Below are positions 58,110 through 64,000 of a DNA stretch of 64,000 nucleotides, piece after piece. How positions within the stretch are numbered: the first letter of the stretch is position 1; the number at the start of each line of letters is the position of its first letter. The notes below the pieces were generated by a model that made no database searches, was not told the DNA's origin, and worked only from the letters and a program-made list of their open reading frames with translations. The DNA comes from JARLGU01 sp036504535 (lineage in GTDB: Bacteria; Armatimonadota; Armatimonadia; Armatimonadales; Capsulimonadaceae): contig DASXUY010000011.1 in NCBI GenBank assembly GCA_036504535.1, positions 12,273 through 76,272 of the forward strand. The letters run 5' to 3'. A program made the position numbers and the translations under genes.

Positions 58110-59834
58110 ATGAAGACGGGTACAATCGGCGAAATTTTTGTTGAGAGTGGCCTGATTACCGAAGAGCAGCTAGAGATGGCGCTCGACAATCAGCGCCAGC
58201 TCAAGACGAAGGAGCTCCTCGGCGATCTCCTGGTTTCTATGGGACTCATCACCGAGCGTGATCGCGTCCGCTGCCTCGGCGAGTATTGGAGCGTCCCCTA
58301 CGTTGAGCTCGCCGAATACACGATCGACGGCGACGTCACCAAGACCGTCACCCAGGAACTCGCGCGCCGCTACAAGGTCGTCCCCATCAGCTGTCACGGC
58401 AATAAGCTGACTCTGGCGATGAAGAATCCGCTGGACATCTTCGCCATCGACGAAATCCGCCTGATCACAGGCAAGGAAGTCGACCCGGTTATCTCGACCG
58501 AGGAAGATATCCTCCTCTGCATCACCAACAACTATCGTACCGAAACGAATGTCAGCGATACCGTCACACAGGTGATGCGCGATTTCGAAGAAGCCGAAAT
58601 CACCATCAACGCCGGTGAAGACGAAGACGCCATCTCAATTGAGCAGCTCAAAGAGCTCTCTGGCGACGCGCCTGTCATTCGCCTCGCCAACCTGATTATC
58701 TCTCGAGCAATCGCGGACAAAGCCAGTGACATCCATGTCGAGCCCGGCAAGGAATTCCTCAAGATCCGCTACCGCGTCGACGGCATTCTCTACGACGGTA
58801 TGCAGCTCCCGAAACGAGCGCAGGCGCCGCTACTGTCGCGCTTCAAGATCATGGCCGACATGGACATCGCCGAGAAGCGCGCCCCGCAGGACGGACGTAT
58901 TTCCGCGACAGTTGAAGGCAAGCCCTTCGACTTCCGCGTCTCGTCCCTACCCGCTGTGTTCGGCGAAAAGATCGTTATGCGCGTCCTCGACAAGTCGAGT
59001 ATCAGCGTCGGTCTCAGCAAGCTCGGCCTCCTGCCGTACACCATGGAAATGTTCGAGAGCATGATCTCCCGAACATACGGCATCATCTTGGTCACCGGAC
59101 CGACTGGTTCCGGCAAGTCGACAACACTTTACTCAGTTCTCGCGAAGGTGAACAGCGGCGAAAAGAACATTCTCACTGTCGAAGACCCGGTGGAATACGA
59201 ACTCGCCGGCATCACGCAATCGCAGGTGAACAACAGGGCGAACATGACGTTCGCCAATGCTCTTCGCGCCATGCTCCGCCAGGACCCGAACATCATCATG
59301 ATCGGTGAAATCCGCGACCAGGAAACCGCGCTCATCGCCGTGGAAGCCGCTCTTACCGGCCACCTCGTGCTGTCGACGCTGCACACCAACGATGCGCCGG
59401 GGTCTGTTGCGCGCCTTCTTGACATGGGCGTCGAATCGTTCCTGATCGCGTCGTCCATCGCCGGCGTGCTGGCGCAACGCCTCCTGCGTACCGTTTGCGT
59501 TAAATGCAAGGAACCGTACAAGCCGCCGCAGGACGCTATCAAGCGTCTCGGTATGAGCAGCGACATCCTCGACCGTTCCGACGTCACCTTTTTCCGCGGT
59601 CGTGGCTGCGATTACTGCAAGGGCTCAGGATATAAGGGCCGAACAGGCGTCTACGAACTTATGCCAGTAACCGATAAGGTGCGAGAGCTCATATTGGCCC
59701 GCGCATCGTCCTACGCTATCCGGGAAGCCGCGATAGAAGCGGGAATGAGAACATTGAAAGACGATGCCATGGAGAAGATCTTGCTCGGCATCACGACACT
59801 AGAAGAATCGCTGCGCGTCATTTACGCTGGCTAG
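58110..59834 (+). CDS. pilB: Type IV pilus extension ATPase PilB
   Basis: This 574-residue hexameric ATPase powers pilus extension. The N-terminal GspE-type domain begins MKTGTIGEIFVESGLITEEQ and covers residues 1-~140. The ATPase has Walker A GPTGSGKSTT (residues ~330), the Asp-box AEKRAPQDGRI, Walker B IMIGEIRDQETA (~393) and the His-box LSTLHTNDAPGS. A tetracysteine zinc site CVKC (~463) and CDYC (~500) is also as in PilB. Start is uncertain: ATG at 58110 or GTG at 58092, neither with a good ribosome-binding site. It precedes pilT by 69 bases. Confidence 0.95.
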   Translation: MKTGTIGEIFVESGLITEEQLEMALDNQRQLKTKELLGDLLVSMGLITERDRVRCLGEYWSVPYVELAEYTIDGDVTKTVTQELARRYKVVPISCHGNKLTLAMKNPLDIFAIDEIRLITGKEVDPVISTEEDILLCITNNYRTETNVSDTVTQVMRDFEEAEITINAGEDEDAISIEQLKELSGDAPVIRLANLIISRAIADKASDIHVEPGKEFLKIRYRVDGILYDGMQLPKRAQAPLLSRFKIMADMDIAEKRAPQDGRISATVEGKPFDFRVSSLPAVFGEKIVMRVLDKSSISVGLSKLGLLPYTMEMFESMISRTYGIILVTGPTGSGKSTTLYSVLAKVNSGEKNILTVEDPVEYELAGITQSQVNNRANMTFANALRAMLRQDPNIIMIGEIRDQETALIAVEAALTGHLVLSTLHTNDAPGSVARLLDMGVESFLIASSIAGVLAQRLLRTVCVKCKEPYKPPQDAIKRLGMSSDILDRSDVTFFRGRGCDYCKGSGYKGRTGVYELMPVTDKVRELILARASSYAIREAAIEAGMRTLKDDAMEKILLGITTLEESLRVIYAG

Positions 59835-59903
59835 CGTTCTCACTCGATCTGGGCCGCGCCGGTTCCACGTGAACCGTCCAGCCCTGGGGAAAGTAGTAAA
59901 ATC

Positions 59904-61424
59904 ATGTTGAACGACGACCTTTTGCCAATTAGCGACCTCGATTCCGCTGACGATGGCCTTCATGAAATGCCCAGGCCGTCGTCTGGATATAAAGTCGACG
60001 TGGTTTCCGAATCACGCGACGCAAATGGTCAGTCGAGAATGGTACCTACGAGCGGCCAGTCGTTCGCCGAAGCCCATGAAGCTTCATCTCGGTCATCAGC
60101 TCCCGCTGACGATCACCTTCTCGCGTCGCTTCCCAGCGGCATATCGCTCTCAGCGCTGGCGGACGCAACAAACCGCGTCGAAGTCGCGGCGTCGAACGCC
60201 ATCCGAGAGCTACAGCCTGTCGAAGCGCCGCAGCTCCACTCAGTAGTGCCCGATGACCTGCAGCCCGTCGCAGGCGGAGCGGCTACGAAGCGTCACGGTA
60301 CCTCGACCGTCAGTGTGGATGACTATAATGCGCCCAATCACAATGACGAAGCGCACAGCATCGAAGACACGCACATCGACGAGTTGCTGCGCACCTGCCT
60401 TACGATGGGTGGCTCAGACCTTCATATAACTGCGGGCCTTCCGCCGATGATACGCAAAGATGGTCGCGTCGTTCCCCTGCCCTATCGCACTCTTCTTGAC
60501 TCGGACACGCAACGACTTATATACGACATCCTGACGACGCAGCAAATCAGCAAGTTCGAACTCACGAAGGAACTCGACTTCTCGTACGGCGTTAAGGGAC
60601 TCGGTCGTTACCGCTTTAACGTCTACCGACAGCGCGGATCAGTGGGGGCCGCAATGCGCGTCATCCCGCAATCGGTGCCGTCGATGGATGAGCTGCGCCT
60701 CCCAGTCATCATGCGCGATCTCGTTCGCCGACACTCGGGCCTGGTTCTCGTCACTGGCCCTACGGGTTCGGGTAAATCGACCACCATCGCGTCTATGATC
60801 GACATGATCAACAGCGAGCGCCCGTGCCACATCATGACGATCGAAGACCCTATCGAATACCTCCATCGTCACAAGCGAGCCATGATCAACCAGCGCGAGC
60901 TGGGAACGGACACGGACACGTTCCACAACGCCCTTCGCGCAGTCCTTCGCGAGGACCCGGACGTTATCCTGATCGGTGAAATGCGAGACCTCGAAACAAT
61001 CGCCGCCGCGATCACCTTGGCCGAAACCGGCCACCTTGTATTCGCCACGCTGCATACTCGTTCGGCGGCTTCGACGGTAGACCGCATCGTGGACGTCTTC
61101 CCCGCGCACCAGCAGCAGCAGATCCGCATTCAGCTATCGACATCGCTGGAATCTGTGATCTCGCAGCAACTCCTGCCGCGCCTTGGCGGTGGACGCGTCG
61201 CTGCGATCGAAGTACTGGTCGCCACCAGCGCCATTCGCAACCTCATCCGCGAGGGCAAGACGCACCAGATCATGAGCGTCATCGAAACCGGTACGCAGTT
61301 TGGCATGCAAGCCATGGACCGTGTTCTGGCGGACCTGCATCGCCACAACCTGATCTCTTACGAAGAGGCGATCACGCACTCTATCGACCGCGAGAACTTC
61401 CAGCACCTGCTGAAAGGTTACTAG
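59904..61424 (+). CDS. pilT: Type IV pilus retraction ATPase PilT with long N-terminal extension
   Basis: This 506-residue ATPase pulls the pilus back for twitching. The PilT core begins at about residue 158 with HIDELLRTCLTMGGSDLHIT. It contains Walker A GPTGSGKSTT (residues ~290), Walker B IGEMRDLETIAAA, the His-box ATLHTRSAASTVDRI and the C-terminal AIRNLIREGKTHQI that marks PilT. The first 155 residues are an Asp/Ser/Ala-rich extension with no recognisable domain, not found in ordinary PilT (about 350 residues). The extension shares codon use with the core and starts at a normal ATG, so it is probably real. A terminator follows. Confidence 0.93.
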   Translation: MLNDDLLPISDLDSADDGLHEMPRPSSGYKVDVVSESRDANGQSRMVPTSGQSFAEAHEASSRSSAPADDHLLASLPSGISLSALADATNRVEVAASNAIRELQPVEAPQLHSVVPDDLQPVAGGAATKRHGTSTVSVDDYNAPNHNDEAHSIEDTHIDELLRTCLTMGGSDLHITAGLPPMIRKDGRVVPLPYRTLLDSDTQRLIYDILTTQQISKFELTKELDFSYGVKGLGRYRFNVYRQRGSVGAAMRVIPQSVPSMDELRLPVIMRDLVRRHSGLVLVTGPTGSGKSTTIASMIDMINSERPCHIMTIEDPIEYLHRHKRAMINQRELGTDTDTFHNALRAVLREDPDVILIGEMRDLETIAAAITLAETGHLVFATLHTRSAASTVDRIVDVFPAHQQQQIRIQLSTSLESVISQQLLPRLGGGRVAAIEVLVATSAIRNLIREGKTHQIMSVIETGTQFGMQAMDRVLADLHRHNLISYEEAITHSIDRENFQHLLKGY

Positions 61425-61457
61425 GCGGCCGCACCCAATTCGACCAAATCGACACTG

Positions 61458-61495
61458 GCCCCACTTGCAGTAATGCGAGTGGGGCTCATTTTTTT
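61458..61495 (+). terminator. Terminator of the pilB-pilT transcript
   Basis: GCCCCACT (61458-61465) pairs with AGTGGGGC (61478-61485) around a 12-base loop, followed by eight T. Confidence 0.9.
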
Positions 61496-61664
61496 CCTAT
61501 CCCAGGCGCGACTCTCAAAGAGGCGCGTTAGTCCCCCATTACACCCGTTGTCTAGTGAGATCATCCGATTCGGGGACGAAAACTCTACCGCAGTCCCATA
61601 TAATTATCCACGTAGGTTCTCTTTGGAAAACGGATCGCCAAAGGGTAGCTCAAGGAGAAGACAG

Positions 61665-62036
61665 ATGGCTGCTGAAACTAAAACCCCTGAAATCGTAATG
61701 TTTGCATGCGGTGGAGCGAGCAACGTCGGCCAGATCGCCAATGACGCAGTACGCGCCCTCGATCAACTCGGCCATGGCACCATGTGCTGCACGATGGCGA
61801 TTGCCGCGCAAAACCCAATCGAAGTCTCGCAGGCAGCGTATGCCGGCAAGCGAGTTGTCGTCGAAGGCTGTTCCAATCACTGCCTCTCGAAGGCCTTCGA
61901 AATTGCTGGATTGTCGGTTGAAACTCACCTGACAGTGACTGACCTTGGAGTTGAGAAGAACCATAAGTTCAACTATAAGGAAGAGCAAGTCGCCGCTGTC
62001 GCCAGCGCGGTTCGCAATGCTATGAACGCGAAATAG
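61665..62036 (+). CDS. DGC-domain putative zinc-binding protein
   Basis: This 123-residue protein matches the DGC family: an N-terminal CGGASNVGQIANDAVRALDQ, a central MCCTMAIAAQNP, VVVEGCSNHCLSKAFEIAGL and the VTDLGVEKN ending. Cys at several of these sites would bind a metal, probably zinc. The function of the family is unknown. AAGGAG lies about eight bases before the ATG at 61665; the longer open frame is not supported. It is a monocistronic gene bracketed by two terminators. Confidence 0.88.
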   Translation: MAAETKTPEIVMFACGGASNVGQIANDAVRALDQLGHGTMCCTMAIAAQNPIEVSQAAYAGKRVVVEGCSNHCLSKAFEIAGLSVETHLTVTDLGVEKNHKFNYKEEQVAAVASAVRNAMNAK

Positions 62037-62073
62037 GTTTGCGACCGCAAGCACAAGCAACACAATAATAGAA

Positions 62074-62117
62074 CAGCGTCCATCCACGAACGATCTTGTG
62101 GATGGACGCTGCTTTTT
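62074..62117 (+). terminator. Terminator of the DGC-protein gene
   Basis: CAGCGTCCATCCAC (62074-62087) pairs perfectly with GTGGATGGACGCTG (62098-62111), followed by five T. A strong, long stem. Confidence 0.93.
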
Positions 62118-62138
62118 GTGATTTAGAATAGCGCTGCG

Positions 62139-62735
62139 CTACTCGGCCACGCCAAACGACCCGGCGGCGAGACGTAGCGCATGATCGCGGACATCCGCTG
62201 ACCAGTCTGCCATCAGGGTAACAAATCGCTCGCGATCTCCGGCGAAGAGCGCTCTCGTCGCCTCCTCATAACCGGGCAGATCACCCGCGAGCGCCGAGAG
62301 GAACCGATACGTCACGTCACGCGCCTTACGGGCCGCATCTCTAGGAGCATTGGCGCGCCGAGCGTCCTCAACCAGCTTACGCAGCGCCACCGACGCCCCA
62401 CCAGGCTGCTCGTTCAGCCATTCCCAATGCCGCGGCAGCAGCGTCACTTCCCGCGCCACCACTCCCAGTTTCGGACGACCGGGGCCAGCTGGCGCTGGAT
62501 CTGCGATAGGAGCCGTGGGATCGCTCTTCGGCAAGCGCGCCACCACATCGTCAATCGCCCCGCGAAGATCCACCTCGACCATCGCAGCATTCACATCATC
62601 AAATATCAGCACCCGAGCTTTTGGGTTGTTATCCACAACGTGCTTTACCGCCACGATCACTTCTTTGAGCGCTCCTGTCGCGATAAGCGCATCGCCGTCG
62701 AACGCCGTACAATTAAGATCAGCCCATCCGTACAT
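62139..62735 (-). CDS. DUF2239 family protein
   Basis: This 198-residue protein has the DUF2239 pattern. An N-terminal sandwich (TAFDGDALIATGALKEVIVA, then VLIFDDVNAAMVEVDLRG) is followed by the basic GPGRPKLGVVAREVTLLPRH segment and the helix WLNEQPGGASVALRKLVEDA. A charged C-terminal bundle ends it. The function is unknown; the central part looks like a nucleic-acid or anion-binding motif. The ATG at 62735 is used with AGGAG about ten bases upstream. It is convergent with the DGC gene across a terminator and stands alone. Confidence 0.85.
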   Translation of the reverse strand: MYGWADLNCTAFDGDALIATGALKEVIVAVKHVVDNNPKARVLIFDDVNAAMVEVDLRGAIDDVVARLPKSDPTAPIADPAPAGPGRPKLGVVAREVTLLPRHWEWLNEQPGGASVALRKLVEDARRANAPRDAARKARDVTYRFLSALAGDLPGYEEATRALFAGDRERFVTLMADWSADVRDHALRLAAGSFGVAE

Positions 62736-63289
62736 AGTCTGTGTTCTCCTACATTTGTATTTTACCCGGATAAAATACAAAGTCGTGATTTATTATAAGC
62801 GCTGTACAATCCATTCAAACATGTCGTGCCAAACGCAGTCTTAGCCCGCTCATGTCCTATGGTGCGGGTCCGTATCGACAATGACCGGGCATGTCGTTTA
62901 CGGTGAGGACGTATCCGGACAGGCAGTTTCTCGCGGCTTTCTCACCCTTATTGAGCACGATTGAACGGATTCCCCAGTGCCTTTACTAGTGTTCTATCGA
63001 TGTCAAAAAAATAATGCTAAATTATTTAAAATAGCCCTGAGGTTTGCCTGCCTGCTTCCCTATAATAATATCGTTCCAACTCGTAGCCCGCCTGGTAAGC
63101 TGTAAAAAGCCGGGGAGATCGAGATACCGCCTCTAGTACGATCTGCTTAGATGAGCAGCGTACCGAGCGGATAACGAAGGGGGACCATAACTTAATACCT
63201 TTGCCTGATGCAGGATGCCCAAAGCAAAGGCCGCCGTTCTCAAAGAGACCGGCGGTTGTTTCAGTCTATATTCACGGAGGAATAGCACA
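62736..63289. other. Region upstream of the flagellin gene
   Basis: 554 bases. The part near 63005-63070 is A+T-rich and holds TATAAT at 63061. A possible sigma-28 promoter and a G+C hairpin (CCGCCG 63231-63236 / CGGCGG 63250-63255) lie nearest the gene. I saw no gene and no GEMM-type riboswitch. Confidence 0.5.
63148..63174 (+). promoter_or_regulatory. Possible sigma-28 (FliA) promoter of the flagellin gene
   Basis: TAGATGAG, 11 bases, then GCGGATAA. The -10-like part closely resembles the GCCGATAA consensus with the right spacing, but the -35-like part matches TAAAGTTT at only a few positions. The predicted leader is about 110 bases. Confidence 0.5.
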
Positions 63290-64000
63290 ATGTCAACTCG
63301 AATCAACACCAACACCACGGCCATGATGGCCTCTAACAACCTGAACGTCAACAGCTCCAACCAGAGCACCGACATTCAGCGACTCTCCACCGGTCTGCGC
63401 ATCAATAGCGCGGCTGACGATGCTTCCGGCCTTGTTCGCTCCCAGAGCATGAATGGCCAGCTTGTTGGTCTCAATCAGGCCACCAGCAACACCAACGACG
63501 CAATCAACCTAACCAAGACCGCAGAGGCCGCTCTGAACGAAGTCCAGAACCTCCTGATGTCTATGCGCCAGCTCGCCGTGCAAGCGTCGAACGCCGGTGT
63601 CAACGACTCAGCGACCGTATCTGCTGACCAGGCTCAGATCACCTCGGCGATCCAGTCGATCAACCGCATCTCGTCAACCACGCAGTTCGGCACCATAAAG
63701 CTTCTCGACGGTTCCGCCACAGGTGCGACAACCACGACGAACGGCACGTCCTCGGTCAACAACAACGGCTTGTCCGTTAAGGCTCAGGGCGCTTGGACCT
63801 CGGCCACAGCCGACACGTTCACCGGCGCCGCAGTAACAGCCGCGACGGCCAGCTCCGCGACAGCGGCAGGCACTGCAGTCACTGGCGCCGCTGGCACCCT
63901 TGGCGGCAGCGTCGACATCAATGGCACCACCTATAATCTGGCAGCTGCAGGCACCGACCTCGCCGGTCTCAACACCGCGATCAAGGCCAGTGGCTATCAG
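63290..64000 (+). CDS. Flagellin, 3'-truncated by window edge
   Basis: The frame is open from the ATG at 63290 to the end of the window, giving 237 residues, so the gene continues outside. The N-terminus matches the flagellin D0/D1 region: MSTRINTNTTAMMASNNL, then STDIQRLSTGLRINSAADDA, SNTNDAINLTKTAEAALNEV and VQASNAGVNDSATVSADQA. Beyond about residue 145 the sequence turns Thr/Ala/Gly-rich, the usual variable central region. GGAGG lies nine bases before the ATG. The presence of flagellin beside a type IV pilus cluster shows two motility systems in this organism. Confidence 0.93.
   Translation, partial: MSTRINTNTTAMMASNNLNVNSSNQSTDIQRLSTGLRINSAADDASGLVRSQSMNGQLVGLNQATSNTNDAINLTKTAEAALNEVQNLLMSMRQLAVQASNAGVNDSATVSADQAQITSAIQSINRISSTTQFGTIKLLDGSATGATTTTNGTSSVNNNGLSVKAQGAWTSATADTFTGAAVTAATASSATAAGTAVTGAAGTLGGSVDINGTTYNLAAAGTDLAGLNTAIKASGYQ

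Noticed and set aside
62736..63289. Cyclic-di-GMP (GEMM) riboswitch before flagellin
   Set aside because: The GCAAAG-type words present do not fit the conserved core; only a simple hairpin remains.

Overview
The window is G+C-rich bacterial chromosome. It carries a complete type IV pilus assembly cluster, an adjacent flagellin, a DUF1559-type prepilin, phytanoyl-CoA-dioxygenase-like (PhyH) proteins, a secreted agarase-like glycoside hydrolase, and several families of dispersed palindromic intergenic repeats. This mix is what I would expect of an Armatimonadota member (Capsulimonas-like), with Planctomycetota a weaker alternative. The assignment is an inference from gene content; no 16S rRNA gene is present. 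No phage, plasmid or CRISPR locus is evident.

Layout. 1-6.6 kb: the 3' part of ATP-dependent PEP carboxykinase (pckA), a three-unit tandem repeat, an HTH protein, a DUF559 protein, type IB topoisomerase, a URO-D-like protein and a frameshifted PhyH gene, then a DUF421 protein. 6.7-15 kb: a methyl-accepting chemotaxis protein, an SDR, an SRAP (YedK/HMCES-like) protein, a lipoprotein, a GH50-like secreted glycosidase, tRNA-Leu(GAG) and rpiA. 15-23 kb: a PhyH gene divergent from an AraC regulator, an epimerase, a ParD/ParE-like toxin-antitoxin pair, and a tightly overlapping cupin / membrane protein / M24 peptidase operon. 23-32 kb: alaS, a Pro/Ala-rich secreted protein, a decayed stretch with a 5'-truncated aldo/keto reductase, an epimerase, and a membrane sensor ending in an RsbW-type kinase domain.

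32-36 kb: a sugar/polyol cluster (class II aldolase, long zinc alcohol dehydrogenase, SrlD-like SDR) and an alkyltransferase-like DNA repair protein. 36.7-41.7 kb: a nickel/cobalt ECF transporter (CbiM-CbiQ-CbiO) preceded by a DUF4198 remnant, a DUF1559 prepilin and a Cys-rich secreted protein. 41.9-48.2 kb: one minus-strand set encoding a CMD/AhpD-like protein, an ArsR regulator, an RND adaptor and pump, a DUF2892 membrane protein and a rhodanese, with two promoter/operator-like sites. 48.3-51.6 kb: a YihY membrane protein and a large copper-amine-oxidase-N-domain surface protein. 52-61.4 kb: pilM-N-O-P-Q-B-T in order. 61.6-64 kb: a DGC-domain protein, a DUF2239 protein and the 5' part of a flagellin gene.

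How the genes work together. The pilus cluster holds the alignment complex (PilM/N/O/P), the outer-membrane secretin (PilQ) and the extension and retraction ATPases (PilB, PilT). With the flagellin and the chemoreceptor it points to a motile cell. The Ni/Co locus and the ArsR-RND-rhodanese locus look like separate metal-uptake and toxic-compound or sulfur-stress modules. The aldolase/dehydrogenase cluster and the agarase-like enzyme suggest growth on plant or algal carbohydrates. I did not find a wholly unknown multi-gene system. The most unusual items are the dispersed repeat families, two apparently leaderless genes, a hidden DUF4198 remnant, a PilT with a 155-residue N-terminal extension, an SDR lacking its catalytic Tyr/Lys, and the ArsR-RND-rhodanese operon with promoter-overlapping dyads.
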